A stretch of 64,000 nt of DNA from UBA2357 sp002344625 (GTDB lineage: Bacteria > Pseudomonadota > Gammaproteobacteria > Burkholderiales > Rhodocyclaceae), in assembly GCA_937995335.1 (NCBI GenBank), contig CALKIH010000053.1, positions 62,001 to 126,000 on the forward strand, given 5' to 3'. Within the stretch, counting starts at the first letter, position 1, and every line of letters begins with the position of its first letter. The notes beneath the pieces were generated by a model. That model ran no database searches. It saw only the letters and a program-made list of their open reading frames with translations, and was not told the origin of the DNA. Shown here one piece after another: positions 49,905-59,374 of the stretch. A program made the translations under genes and the position numbers.

Positions 49905-50846
49905 TCAGGCCGTTGCGACGGCCTGCGGAAACCAGCATTGCACGATCGCGTCGTGAATGTCGCCGATCTCGGTCTGCACGACATCGATGAAATCATGCAG
50001 TTCTTCGGCCACGATCAGTTTCTCGACGTCGGCCTCGAGCACATGCCGGCGCGCCTGCACGGCGAGGCGCAACGGAATGTCATTGTGCGGAAGGCGCCCC
50101 AGCGCGGCTTCCGCCTGCGCCACCGAATGCGCCACGGCGCGCGGGAACAGCGTGTCCTGCAGCAGGAAACGGACGACATCGACCCCGTTGATACGCCGCT
50201 TGACATGCTGGCGATACATCTGGAAACCGCTCTGCGCGCGCAGCACCGTGGTCCACAACAAACCTTCATGGGGTTGCGGATCATCCTTCCCGATCAGCAA
50301 CTGCACCGCCCCGGCGTCGATCTGGCGGCTGGTCATGTCGGCGCGCTCGATGCTGCGCCCCAGGCAAATGAAGTCGAATGCCGAATCATGACTCATACAG
50401 CCCGCCACCAGGCCACCCAGGGTCTGACAGCGCTGCACGATCTCCGACAGAAATTCGAAGCGGGCGCGCTTGTTGATGCCGGATTCGACGTTGTCGCGGG
50501 CAAAGATGTAGAGCTCGTTCACGACCTCCCAAGCCTCGGTCGGCACCAGATCGCGGGTGGTACGGACGTTTTCGCGCGCAGCCCGCAGCGTACTCAGCAC
50601 CGAGCCGGGGTTATAGGCGTCGGCGATCAGGAACTTCACACAGTTGCGCTCGTCGTCACGCTGGTAGTGTTCGTTGAAGATTGCGTCGGTACCGGTCACC
50701 GACACCAGCCCCCGCCACGACAACTGTACGCTGCGCGGCATGTCCAGCGTCATCACGTTGAACGACTTGATCATGCGCGCGGTATTCTCGGCGCGCTCGA
50801 CATAGCGCGACATCCAGTACAGGCGCTCGGCCACTCTCGATAACAT
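49905..50846 (-). CDS. Alpha-E domain protein (DUF403)
   Basis: 313 residues from ATG 50846 with AGGAGG upstream; a start at 50891 would fall in the preceding gene. All-alpha protein MLSRVAERLYWMSRYVERAENTARM..., with LGRSIERADMTSRQID in the middle. The family always accompanies circularly permuted ATP-grasp enzymes, as here, one base downstream. Role unknown; proposed partner of a peptide-ligase-like reaction. Confidence 0.9.
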   Translation of the reverse strand: MLSRVAERLYWMSRYVERAENTARMIKSFNVMTLDMPRSVQLSWRGLVSVTGTDAIFNEHYQRDDERNCVKFLIADAYNPGSVLSTLRAARENVRTTRDLVPTEAWEVVNELYIFARDNVESGINKRARFEFLSEIVQRCQTLGGLVAGCMSHDSAFDFICLGRSIERADMTSRQIDAGAVQLLIGKDDPQPHEGLLWTTVLRAQSGFQMYRQHVKRRINGVDVVRFLLQDTLFPRAVAHSVAQAEAALGRLPHNDIPLRLAVQARRHVLEADVEKLIVAEELHDFIDVVQTEIGDIHDAIVQCWFPQAVATA

Positions 50847-50847
50847 C

Positions 50848-52296
50848 TCACGCCTCCTCGTCGACGATCCAGGTGTCCTTGCTGCCGCCACCCTGGGATG
50901 AATTGACCACCAGCGAACCCTTGCGCATCGCGACCCGGGTCAGCCCGCCGGCGGTCACGTCGGTACGCACGCCTTGCAGAATGAACGGACGAAGATCGAG
51001 GTGACGCGGCTCCAGCCCCTCTTCGCACAGCGTCGGCGCCACCGACAGGGCCAGCGTGGGCTGGGCGATGTAGTTGCGCGGGTCCTTGCTGATCAACTGC
51101 GCGAACTCGGCACGCTGCTTCTTGGTCGAGTGCGGCCCCACCAGCATGCCGTAGCCGCCGGATTCGTTGGCGGGTTTCACGACCAGGTCCTCGAGATGGG
51201 CCAGGACATACTCGCGGTCGTCGTCGTTCACGCACAGGTAGGTCGGCACGTTGGGAATGATGGGATCCTGGTCGAGGTAGTACTTGATCATCGCCGGCAC
51301 GTAGGCGTAGATCACCTTGTCATCGGCAACCCCGGAGCCCGGCGCGTTCGCCAATCCCACCTTGCCGTTGCGCCAGGCCCGCATCAACCCGCGCACGCCC
51401 AGCATCGATTCCGGATTGAAGGCTTCGGGGTCCATGAATTCGTCGTCGATGCGGCGATAGATCACGTCGACCCGCGCCAGCCCGTCGATGGTGCGCATGT
51501 ATACACAGTCGTCATCGCCCACCACCAGGTCGGCCCCTTCCACCAGGTGCGCGCCCATGCGCTGCGCGAGATAGGAGTGCTCGAAATACGCCGAGTTGAA
51601 GATCCCGGGGGTCAGCACCGCCACCGTCGGGTAGTCCTGCGGCCGCGGCGAGATCGACGCCAGCATGTCGAACAGCTGCGCCGGATACTCGTCCACCGGC
51701 AGGATGCTCGAGTTCTCGAACAGTTCGGGAAACACGCGCTTGGTCACCTGGCGATTCTCGAGCATGTAGGACACGCCCGACGGCACTCTCAGGTTGTCTT
51801 CGAGCACGTAGATCGTTCCATCCTTGTCACGCACCAGGTCCGAGCCACAGATGTGCGCCCACACCCCGTGCGGCGGGGTGATGCCCAGACATTGCTTGCG
51901 GAAATTGCGGGAATTGGCGAACACGTATTCAGGAACGATCTTGTCCTTGACGATGCGCTGCCCGTTGTAGATATCGTTGATGAACATGTTGAGCGCGGTC
52001 AGCCGCTGCACCAGCCCCGCCTCGACCGCCCGCCATTCGCGGCGCGGAATCACGCGCGGAATGATGTCGAACGGCCATGCCCGATCGATGTTCTCGCCCT
52101 CGCTGTAGATCGTGAAGCTGATGCCCATTTCGACGATCGCCAGCTCGGCGGCCTTCTTGCGCGCCTGGATCTCGGCATCGTCGAGCGAACTCAGATAATC
52201 GGTGAGGTGACGCGACGGCCCGCGCGGCTTTCCCTTCGATGCGATCAGCTCGTCATAGAACGGGGTCGGGTCGTAAGACCTCCAGTCAATCGACAT
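50848..52296 (-). CDS. Circularly permuted ATP-grasp protein (DUF404/DUF407)
   Basis: 482 residues from ATG 52296, GGAGGG nine bases upstream. CP_ATPgrasp_2 family: NMFINDIYNGQRI, SDLVRDKDGTIYVLEDNLRVPSGVSYMLENR, TPGIFNSAYFEHSYLAQRMG, DLVVKPANESGGYGMLVG, and a C-terminus with VNSSQGGGSKDTWI. ATP-grasp enzymes join carboxylates to amines or thiols through acyl phosphates. In many genomes this pair is followed by a transglutaminase-like protease; that gene is absent here. Substrate unknown. Confidence 0.9.
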   Translation of the reverse strand: MSIDWRSYDPTPFYDELIASKGKPRGPSRHLTDYLSSLDDAEIQARKKAAELAIVEMGISFTIYSEGENIDRAWPFDIIPRVIPRREWRAVEAGLVQRLTALNMFINDIYNGQRIVKDKIVPEYVFANSRNFRKQCLGITPPHGVWAHICGSDLVRDKDGTIYVLEDNLRVPSGVSYMLENRQVTKRVFPELFENSSILPVDEYPAQLFDMLASISPRPQDYPTVAVLTPGIFNSAYFEHSYLAQRMGAHLVEGADLVVGDDDCVYMRTIDGLARVDVIYRRIDDEFMDPEAFNPESMLGVRGLMRAWRNGKVGLANAPGSGVADDKVIYAYVPAMIKYYLDQDPIIPNVPTYLCVNDDDREYVLAHLEDLVVKPANESGGYGMLVGPHSTKKQRAEFAQLISKDPRNYIAQPTLALSVAPTLCEEGLEPRHLDLRPFILQGVRTDVTAGGLTRVAMRKGSLVVNSSQGGGSKDTWIVDEEA

Positions 52297-52606
52297 GCAA
52301 TGAACCCTCCTGCGTTGGGAGATGTTGGCGGCAGACGGGCGGCTCACCGCGTGTGATCGTCGCCCTCGCGAGCACCCGCCCGCGCCTGCGCGCTTCGCGA
52401 TCAATATTACACAAAGGATCACGGCACAGCGCACCGCCGCCGGCGTCCGATAACGAATAATTGTTGCAAACGTGCCGGCAACGGGCCTTAACGTGCAGCG
52501 ATGCACCAAAAGCGCGCACCACGTGCCGGCCACGCATCAGATCGGGGCGCCGGGCATCCGGAACACCCCCGGCTCGCCGCGCCCGGCGAGCCTGTTGCGA
52601 CCGACC
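52297..52606. other. Intergenic region upstream of the ATP-grasp gene
   Basis: 310 bases between the ATP-grasp start and the thioredoxin stop. It holds the thioredoxin terminator hairpin on the right and an AT-rich patch near 52402-52470, a likely promoter zone for the ATP-grasp operon. No gene seen. Confidence 0.4.
52571..52592 (-). terminator. Stem-loop after the thioredoxin gene
   Basis: GGCTCGCCG (52571-52579) and CGGCGAGCC (52584-52592) form a perfect 9-bp stem with a 4-base loop, 15 bases past the thioredoxin stop. There is no clear T tract on the transcribed strand, so efficiency is uncertain. Confidence 0.5.
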
Positions 52607-52984
52607 TCAGCCTGTCTGATCGCCCTTCTGCTGCGCTGCGATCTCGGCATGCACCGCCGCCATGTCGAGCGAACGCACGCCTTCGATCACCTGGTTCAGC
52701 GCGCTGGCCGCCAGCGCACCCGATTCACGGAACACCATCACGTTGTCGCGGATGACGGCGATCGTGGGAATGGAGCGGATCTGGAAAGTCGCGGCCAGCT
52801 CCTGCTGCGCCTCGGTATCGATCTTGCCGAACACGATGTCGGGATGCGCTTCCGACGCCGCCTCATAAGTCGGCGCGAAGGCGCGGCAAGGGCCGCACCA
52901 GGCGGCCCAGAAATCGAGAAAGACGATCTCGTGGGAGGAGATCGTGTCCTGGAAATTGTCGGCGGTCAGTTCGAGCGTAGCCAT
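52607..52984 (-). CDS. Thioredoxin-family protein
   Basis: 125 residues, cytoplasmic, no signal peptide. Active site WCGPC at 29-33, then the cis-Pro region IRSIPTIAVIRD. The C-terminus carries an extra ~20-residue helical tail (LDMAAVHAEIAAQQKGDQTG) past the normal thioredoxin fold. Dithiol-disulfide exchange; its client is unknown. Confidence 0.92.
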   Translation of the reverse strand: MATLELTADNFQDTISSHEIVFLDFWAAWCGPCRAFAPTYEAASEAHPDIVFGKIDTEAQQELAATFQIRSIPTIAVIRDNVMVFRESGALAASALNQVIEGVRSLDMAAVHAEIAAQQKGDQTG

Positions 52985-53103
52985 ATCGGAATCCGGTGAG
53001 TATCAGCAAATAGCAAAATGGCAATACTACCGGAGCGCACCCCCGCCGTCATCGCACGACTCGCGCGCGCCCATGCCGGATTGGCATCGCCGCGCCGCCG
53101 CAA

Positions 53104-53135
53104 ACGCGAACGAGGCCCGCAGGCCTCGTTCGCGT
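53104..53135 (-). terminator. Strong stem-loop after the NTF2-like gene
   Basis: A 14-bp perfect inverted repeat (53104-53117 and 53122-53135) with a 4-base loop CGCA lies 22 bases past the stop at 53158. On the minus strand it is followed by TTTGCGG, a short T run. Likely intrinsic terminator for that gene. Confidence 0.6.
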
Positions 53136-53157
53136 CGGGATGCCAGCCGATCCGAAT

Positions 53158-53730
53158 CTACTTGCCCGGCGTGAACGGCAGCGACGAGTGGTGCAACACG
53201 ATGCGCAGCGTTCCCTGGTCGTCTTTCTTGAAAGCCCAGGTCTTGTCGACCGTGGTCACGTTGCCATCCTTGTCGGTCAGCATCACGTTACCCATGGTGA
53301 TGGCCAGATCGCCATTGATCAGGACGGCCGCATTCTTGTACTCGAACTTGCGCCAATCGTTGAGCGCGAAGCCGCTGTCGTTGGGAAAATCCTTGTTGCC
53401 CCCGACGAAATAGGCGAGCGCGCCTTCCTGGGTCGTGCGGAAGTTCTGCTCGCCGAATGTCAGGGTCGGGTTGAACAGCACCGGCCCGAGATTGTAGCCG
53501 TAGGCGGCCTCCAGCACGGCCTTCGCCGTGGCGGTGGCCTTTTCGATGCCACCGGACTGGTTGTCACGGCTGATCTGAAGCAAGGCTTCGCCCCAGCCGG
53601 CCTGCGCGGCGGCCACTTCGGCTTCGGTGATGTTGAAATTGACCACGTTGGAACCGTCGGCCTGGCTCAGGCCGGCAAAGGCGGTCAAACCCAGTGCGAG
53701 GGCATAGTGAAACGGAATGCGTGCTTTCAT
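53158..53730 (-). CDS. Secreted NTF2/SnoaL-like protein
   Basis: 190 residues from ATG 53730; in-frame extension to 53802 has no signal peptide at its start. A signal peptide ends LTAFAGLSQA. The C-terminal half has a SnoaL/CaMKII-association-like pattern: a repeated beta-sheet with INGDLAITMGNVML and ending LRIVLHHSSLPF. Similar proteins are sometimes mislabelled phosphoribosyl-AMP cyclohydrolase; no such active site is visible. Function unknown. Confidence 0.75.
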   Translation of the reverse strand: MKARIPFHYALALGLTAFAGLSQADGSNVVNFNITEAEVAAAQAGWGEALLQISRDNQSGGIEKATATAKAVLEAAYGYNLGPVLFNPTLTFGEQNFRTTQEGALAYFVGGNKDFPNDSGFALNDWRKFEYKNAAVLINGDLAITMGNVMLTDKDGNVTTVDKTWAFKKDDQGTLRIVLHHSSLPFTPGK

Positions 53731-53888
53731 CGATGTATTCCCGGTTATGTCGGACAAGACCACTTGCATGGTACCGCAGGCCATTCTAGGCAAACCTTGC
53801 AATGGATTTATGAAGGGCTCGGGGTTTGGCTGGGCTGACGAATGCGGGTGCGGCCCCCGGACGATGCCCGGGGCGAGCGCATTCTACG

Positions 53889-55721
53889 TCAGAACGGCAG
53901 CAGCAACGGCACCATGATCACCGACACGATCATCACGATCACGCTGAACGGCACGCCCATGCGAATGAAATCGGCGAAGCTGTAGTTGCCGGGCCCCACC
54001 ACCAGGGTATTGACCGGTGACGATACCGGCGTCATGAACGCGGTCGATGCCGCCAGCGCCACGATCATCGCGAACGGGTACGGCGACGCCCCCAGATCGG
54101 TGGCCACCGCCAGCGCCACCGGCGCCATCAGGATGGCGGTTGCGGTGTTCGAGATGAACATCCCCAGCAGCGCGGTGAGCAGAAAGATCGCCGCCATGAT
54201 CATGCGCGGCGACCCCTCGCCCGCGACCGCGAGCAGAGCGTCGGCCGCCATCGCCACGCCCCCCGTGCGCTGCAGCGCGAGCGAGAACGGCATCATGCCG
54301 ACGATCAGCACCAGGCTCTGCCAGTTGACCGCGCGGTAGGCGCTGGCGATATCCACGCAGCGAAACAGCCCCAGCAGCAGGCAGCCGAACAACACCGCAT
54401 GCACATTGGGCACGATGCCGCTCACCATCAGCGCCACCACCAGGACCAGGATCGCGAGCGCGTGCGGCGCGCGGTCATGGGCCGGCAGTACTTCGTCGAG
54501 TTCGGCCGGCATGTCGAGCGGCACGAAGTCGCGGCCATCCTGTTGCAGGCAGCGAATGTCGGCCCAGAACCCGGTCAGCAACAAGGTGTCGCCAACCCGC
54601 AGCTTCTCGCCCAGGAGCTCGTGGCCGATCACTTCCTTGCCTCGCCGCAGGCCGATCACGGTCAGGCCGAATTCGCGCCGGATCCGCGCCTGCAGGACGG
54701 TCAGCCCGAGCACGCTCGACTCTGCCGGCAGGATGACCTCGACCATGCCCAGCTCCTGGGTGCAGTCGGTCAGATAGCGGTGCGTCGCACCGAGCGGCAG
54801 GACCTCCACGCCCAGTTCGCCGACGAGCCGTCGCACTTCGAGTTCCGGTGCGCGCACATCGAGCAGGAGCACGTCATCGACCAGGATTTCGGTGCCCGCC
54901 ACCGGTTGCACCAGTGCCCGCCGACGGCCCAGGCGGCGCTCGATCGCGAGCAGATTCACGCCCTTTTCGCGCAACTCGAGCTCGCCCAGCAGATGCCCGC
55001 GCAGCGGCGAATCCGGCGGCACACGCACCCTGAGCTCGCGCTCGGCCAGTTCGTAGCGATCGATCCAGTCGCGGAACGTCGGCCGGATCGGTGTGGCACC
55101 GCCGTTGGCACGGGTATCGGGCAGCCAGCGCCGTGCCAGCAGCATGTAGACGATGCCCAGCACGAGGATCACCACGCCGAAGGGGGTGATGGTGAAGAAG
55201 CCGAAACCGGTGCCGAACTGGCGCTCCAGCTCGGCATTCACCACCAGGTTGGGCGCCGTCGCCACCAGCGTGACCATGCCGCTGATCAATGCCGCGAAGC
55301 TCATCGGCATCATCAGTTTCGACGGTGCCATGCCGGTATTCATGCAGATGCGCAGCACCACCGGGATGAAGATCGCGACGATCGCGGTGGAACTCATGAA
55401 CGCGCCGAGACCGCACACCGAGGCCATCAGCAGCACCACCAGCTTGGCCTCGCTACCCCCCGCCTTGGCGTTGATCCAGTCGCCCAGCCGGCGGGCGACC
55501 CCGGTGCGCACCAATCCCTCGCCGAGTACGAACAGAAACGCGATCAGCACGATGTTCGGGTCGCTGAATCCGGCGATCGCCTCGCCGACCGTGACCGTTC
55601 CTGTGAGCGGCAATGCCGCGATCATGATCAGCGCGACGATGTCCATGCGCGGACGGGCACGAATGAACATCGCGATCGCCGCGACGAGCAGCACCAGGAC
55701 GAGGACGAGGTCGATATTCAT
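53889..55721 (-). CDS. SLC13-family permease with two TrkA-C (RCK-C) domains
   Basis: 610 residues from ATG 55721. About eleven transmembrane helices split by a cytoplasmic insert (about 200-400) that carries two RCK-C domains. Landmarks: NIVLIAFLFVLGEGLVRTG, STAIVAIFIPV and, in the second half, SNTATAILMAPVAL and PVSSPVNTLVVGPGNYSF. These are the SNT- and PVSS-type motifs of divalent anion/Na+ symporters (DASS). Substrate could be sulfate, phosphate or dicarboxylates; not decidable here. Confidence 0.87.
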   Translation of the reverse strand: MNIDLVLVLVLLVAAIAMFIRARPRMDIVALIMIAALPLTGTVTVGEAIAGFSDPNIVLIAFLFVLGEGLVRTGVARRLGDWINAKAGGSEAKLVVLLMASVCGLGAFMSSTAIVAIFIPVVLRICMNTGMAPSKLMMPMSFAALISGMVTLVATAPNLVVNAELERQFGTGFGFFTITPFGVVILVLGIVYMLLARRWLPDTRANGGATPIRPTFRDWIDRYELAERELRVRVPPDSPLRGHLLGELELREKGVNLLAIERRLGRRRALVQPVAGTEILVDDVLLLDVRAPELEVRRLVGELGVEVLPLGATHRYLTDCTQELGMVEVILPAESSVLGLTVLQARIRREFGLTVIGLRRGKEVIGHELLGEKLRVGDTLLLTGFWADIRCLQQDGRDFVPLDMPAELDEVLPAHDRAPHALAILVLVVALMVSGIVPNVHAVLFGCLLLGLFRCVDIASAYRAVNWQSLVLIVGMMPFSLALQRTGGVAMAADALLAVAGEGSPRMIMAAIFLLTALLGMFISNTATAILMAPVALAVATDLGASPYPFAMIVALAASTAFMTPVSSPVNTLVVGPGNYSFADFIRMGVPFSVIVMIVSVIMVPLLLPF

Positions 55722-55906
55722 GGCGGGGGTCTCGCTCAGAGCGTAGGGCCGGCGCAGTACGCCAGGGCATGGCCACACAGCCGCACGCGTCAACAGCACG
55801 CGCGCCGTGCGGCTCCCGGACGACGGCGAGGGTTCGAATATAGATTAAAGGTATTGTTCCGCCAAACGAAAAGCCATGGCGCCGCACCCGGCGCCCGGCC
55901 ATCGCC

Positions 55907-56854
55907 TCAGCTTTGCGCCAGCGCCTGCTGCAGCGCACCCGCGGCCAGTGCCACGACGGCATTGGCTTCGGGGAACAGCTTACCGAGCGTGAGAAAGCCG
56001 TGCACCATGCCCGCGATGCGATGATGGTCGACCACGCCGCCTTCGCGGCGCACGCGCTCGACGAAGGCCTCGCAGTCGTCGACCAGCGGATCGTATTCGG
56101 CGCTCACCAGCAGCATCGGCGGCAGGCCGGCGAGCGACGCGGCGCGCATCGGCGAGGCACGCCAGTCTTCGCTCTGGCCGTGCGGCAGGTAGCGCTCGAA
56201 GAACCACACCAGGGTTTCGCGATCCAGGAAAAAACCGTCGGCATATGCCGCGCGCGACGCGCGGCGGCTGACGATCTCGGTGCTGGGATACACCAGCAGG
56301 AGAAAGCGCGGCACCAGCCCGCCGGCGTCGCGCAACGCCAGCGCCGTGACGAGCGAGAGGTTGCCGCCGGCGCTGTCGCCACCGAGCGCGATGCGCCGCG
56401 GGTCGATCGCGATCAGGTCGGCATGCTCGACCGCCCAGTCGAACGCGAGCCGGGCGTCGAGTACCGCGGCCGGAAACGGATGCTCCGGGGCGAGCCGGTA
56501 GTCGACCGACAGCACGGCGCAGGCGCTGCGGTTCGCGAGTTCGCGGCACAGCGAGTCGTAGCTCTCGACATCGCCCACGCACCAGCCGCCGCCATGGCAG
56601 AAGATCAGCAGCGGCAAGACCGCCTCGGGCTGCGCGGACAGGGGGCGATACAGGCGCCCGAGGAGTGCGCTGCCATCGGGCCGCGCCATCGGCACTTCGG
56701 TCACCGAAGCCACCGGCGGCGGGTCGGGGCGGAAGGCGAACTGGAGTTTCTGAAACGAACGCCGCGCCTGGTCGGGCGAGAACTCGTGAAAGTGCGGCGC
56801 GCCAACACGGTAGGCCATGTCGAGCAGGGATTGGGCCTGGGGGCTGAGGGGCAT
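55907..56854 (-). CDS. Alpha/beta hydrolase, hormone-sensitive-lipase family
   Basis: 315 residues from ATG 56854. The oxyanion motif HGGGWCVGD and nucleophile elbow GDSAGGN are the HSL signature; the acid is in SAEYDPLVDD and the catalytic His in GMVHGFL. Esterase acting on short acyl esters. No signal peptide. Alone on its strand, 132 bases from the Lrp gene stop. Confidence 0.9.
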   Translation of the reverse strand: MPLSPQAQSLLDMAYRVGAPHFHEFSPDQARRSFQKLQFAFRPDPPPVASVTEVPMARPDGSALLGRLYRPLSAQPEAVLPLLIFCHGGGWCVGDVESYDSLCRELANRSACAVLSVDYRLAPEHPFPAAVLDARLAFDWAVEHADLIAIDPRRIALGGDSAGGNLSLVTALALRDAGGLVPRFLLLVYPSTEIVSRRASRAAYADGFFLDRETLVWFFERYLPHGQSEDWRASPMRAASLAGLPPMLLVSAEYDPLVDDCEAFVERVRREGGVVDHHRIAGMVHGFLTLGKLFPEANAVVALAAGALQQALAQS

Positions 56855-56986
56855 GGACGGTCTGTTCGGGCGGGCGCGCCGGTGCGCCCGCGCCTTATCC
56901 TGTTGGTTGCTGGAACCCCGATTGTAACCACGTGCGATCGTTCTGTTGCAGTGCACCCAGCCACTATAGCAACAGGTTCGGCGCCG

Positions 56987-57457
56987 TCAGCCGTGGTCGA
57001 GGGGCAGCGCGGTCTTGTCCACCACCCGGCGCAGCACGAAGCTCGAGTGCACACCGGTCACGCCCGGGATGCGGGTGATGCGGTTGAGCAGCAACACCTG
57101 ATAGGCGTCCATGTCGGCGACCGCGACCTTGAGCTGATAGTCCGCGTCCTGACCGGTGATCAGCAGACACTCGAGCACCTCCGGGATCGCAGCGATCTCG
57201 GCCTCGAAGTGGTCGAAACGCTCGGGCGTGTGCCGGTCCATCGAGATGTGGATCAGCGCCAGCAACGACAGACCCAGTTTCTTGGTGTCGAGCAATGCCC
57301 GGTAGCCCACGATCAGGCCGGACTCTTCGAGCGCCCGCACCCGTCGCAGACAGGCGGACGGCGACAGGCTGATGCGCTCGGCGAGCTCCTGGTTGCTGAT
57401 GCGTGCATCCTGCTGCAGCGCATCGAGAATCTGGCGATCATAGCGATCGAATTGCAC
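56987..57457 (-). CDS. Lrp/AsnC-family regulator
   Basis: 156 residues from GTG 57457, chosen because GGGGGAA lies six bases upstream and the family starts VQFDRYDRQILDALQ. An ATG at 57487 adds MRKKIDRGNF but lies inside the inverted-repeat region. N-terminal HTH (NQELAERISLSPSACLRRVRALEESG) and C-terminal RAM ligand domain (LLALIHISM, ITGQDADYQLKV). It is divergent from leuA, 172 bases away, and may respond to leucine or another amino acid. Confidence 0.9.
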   Translation of the reverse strand: MQFDRYDRQILDALQQDARISNQELAERISLSPSACLRRVRALEESGLIVGYRALLDTKKLGLSLLALIHISMDRHTPERFDHFEAEIAAIPEVLECLLITGQDADYQLKVAVADMDAYQVLLLNRITRIPGVTGVHSSFVLRRVVDKTALPLDHG

Positions 57458-57481
57458 GAAATTCCCCCGATCAATTTTCTT

Positions 57482-57522
57482 GCGCATGAATGATGCGCCA
57501 TTTCATCAGACTGCGCATCATT
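57482..57522. promoter_or_regulatory. Inverted repeats in the lrp-leuA intergenic region
   Basis: AATGATGCGC (57489-57498) and GCGCATCATT (57513-57522) are a perfect 10-bp inverted repeat with 24 bases between centres. A further GCGCAT (57482-57487) pairs with ATGCGC (57493-57498). Such arrays of half-sites at about two helical turns are typical of Lrp/AsnC operators. Position fits autoregulation of the Lrp-type gene and possible control of leuA. Confidence 0.55.
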
Positions 57523-57629
57523 CTGCCGTTCAGGCCCCGATTGTGGTGTCAGTTTGCAATCGCCTGCGGCGCCCGCCCGCGTACCATGGTCGACATCCTT
57601 TCCCTATCGCTCCGCCGAGGTGAGCCGCC

Positions 57630-59327
57630 ATGATCAAGAACCCCGCCGCCAAGTATCGACCCTTCGCGCCGATCGCCCTCCCCGACCGCCAGTGGCCGAA
57701 CCGCCGTCTCGACAAGGCGCCGATCTGGATGAGCACCGATCTGCGCGATGGCAACCAGGCCTTGTTCGAACCGATGAACGTCGAGCGCAAGATGCGCATG
57801 TTCCGCACCTTGTGCGCGATCGGCTTCAAGGAGATCGAAGTCGGCTTTCCGTCGGCGTCGCAAACCGACTTCGACTTCGTGCGCCACCTGATCGAAGACG
57901 CGCTGGTGCCGGACGACATCACGATCGAGGTGCTCACCCAGGCGCGCGAGCATCTCATCCAGCGCACCATGGAATCGGTGCGGGGCGCCCGGCGCGCCAT
58001 CATCCATGTGTATAACGCGACCTCGCCGACCTTCCGCGAGGTCGTGTTCGGCATGAGCAAGGCCGAGGTCGTCGACATGGCGGTGTCCGCGGTGCGGCTG
58101 GTGAAGCAACTCGCGGCCGAACAGCCGCAAACCGAGTTCGTCCTCCAGTACAGCCCCGAAACCTTCACCGCGACCGAGCTCGACTTCGCGCGCGAAGTGT
58201 GCGACGCGGTCACCGCCGAGTGGGGCGCGACACCGGACGACAAGGTCATCCTCAACCTGCCCGCCACGGTCGAGGTCGCCGGCCCCAACGTCTATGCCGA
58301 CCAGATCGAATGGATGCATCGCAAGCTCGCCCGGCGCGACAGCGTGATCCTCAGCCTGCACCCCCACAACGACCGCGGCACCGGCGTGGCCGCGGCCGAA
58401 CTCGGGCTCATGGCCGGCGCCGACCGCGTGGAAGGCTGTCTGTTCGGCAACGGCGAGCGCACCGGCAACGTCGACATCGTGACCCTCGCGCTCAACCTCT
58501 ACACCCAGGGGGTCGAACCCGGCCTCGACTTCTCCGACATCAACGCGATCGCGCGCACGGTCGAACACTGCAACCAGTTGCCGATCCATCCGCGCCATCC
58601 GTACGTGGGCGATCTGGTATTCACCGCGTTCTCGGGTTCGCACCAGGACGCGATCAAGAAAGGTTTCGCCGCACAGCAGCCCGATACGCTCTGGAACGTA
58701 CCCTACATGCCGATCGACCCGACCGACCTCGGCCGCAGCTACGACTCGGTGATCCGGGTGAACAGCCAGTCGGGCAAGGGCGGCGTCGCCTACCTGCTCG
58801 AAGCCGAATACGGCATCGTGATGCCGCGCCGGCTGCAGGTCGAGTTCGCACGCGAAGTGCAGAAGGTGACCGACGCAAGCGGCGGCGAGATGAGCGCCGC
58901 CGACATCTGGCAGTTGTTCTCGCAGACCTGGATCGACACCGACAAGCCGGTGCGCTATCGCGAACACCATCTGTTCGAGCATGGTGCCGCCCAGGGCATC
59001 CGCCTGGTGGTCGAAGTCGAAGGTACCCGTCACCTCTTGGTCGGCGAGGGCAACGGCCCGATAGACGCGGCGGTGCACGCACTGCAATCGCTCGGGCTCG
59101 ATTTGTCGGTACGCAGCTTCGAGGAGCGCTCGATCAGCCCCAGCGTCAACGCGGGTGATGCCCGGGCCTGCGCGTTCCTCGAACTCGCGGCCGGCAACGG
59201 CGGCGGCGAGTGCTTTGGGGTGGGCATCGACACCAACATCGTCACCGCGACGATCAAGGCGCTGGTCAGCGGCGTCAACCGCATCGGCGTCATTGGCGCG
59301 CGTGCGCCTGGCGTGCGCGCCGCGTAA
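57630..59327 (+). CDS. leuA: 2-isopropylmalate synthase
   Basis: 565 residues. Condenses acetyl-CoA and 2-ketoisovalerate, the committed step of leucine synthesis. Catalytic barrel with TDLRDGNQA (37-44, metal-binding Asp), IEVGFPSAS, LHPHNDRGTG (metal-binding HxH region) and GCLFGNGERTGN. The C-terminal ~130 residues are the LeuA regulatory domain (leucine feedback). GAGGTGA precedes ATG 57630. This is the longer LeuA form (starts MIKNPAAKYRPF), as in actinobacteria and some Proteobacteria. Confidence 0.96.
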   Translation: MIKNPAAKYRPFAPIALPDRQWPNRRLDKAPIWMSTDLRDGNQALFEPMNVERKMRMFRTLCAIGFKEIEVGFPSASQTDFDFVRHLIEDALVPDDITIEVLTQAREHLIQRTMESVRGARRAIIHVYNATSPTFREVVFGMSKAEVVDMAVSAVRLVKQLAAEQPQTEFVLQYSPETFTATELDFAREVCDAVTAEWGATPDDKVILNLPATVEVAGPNVYADQIEWMHRKLARRDSVILSLHPHNDRGTGVAAAELGLMAGADRVEGCLFGNGERTGNVDIVTLALNLYTQGVEPGLDFSDINAIARTVEHCNQLPIHPRHPYVGDLVFTAFSGSHQDAIKKGFAAQQPDTLWNVPYMPIDPTDLGRSYDSVIRVNSQSGKGGVAYLLEAEYGIVMPRRLQVEFAREVQKVTDASGGEMSAADIWQLFSQTWIDTDKPVRYREHHLFEHGAAQGIRLVVEVEGTRHLLVGEGNGPIDAAVHALQSLGLDLSVRSFEERSISPSVNAGDARACAFLELAAGNGGGECFGVGIDTNIVTATIKALVSGVNRIGVIGARAPGVRAA

Positions 59328-59341
59328 CGCGCATCGACCGC

Positions 59342-59368
59342 GTGCGCCGTGCCCTGCGCACGGCGCAC
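59342..59368. terminator. Stem-loop between leuA and the downstream convergent gene
   Basis: GTGCGCCGTGC (59342-59352) and GCACGGCGCAC (59358-59368) make a perfect 11-bp stem with a 5-base loop, between the leuA stop at 59327 and the converging stop at 59375. It could end transcription both ways, though no T tract follows. Confidence 0.5.
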
Positions 59369-59374
59369 CGGCGC

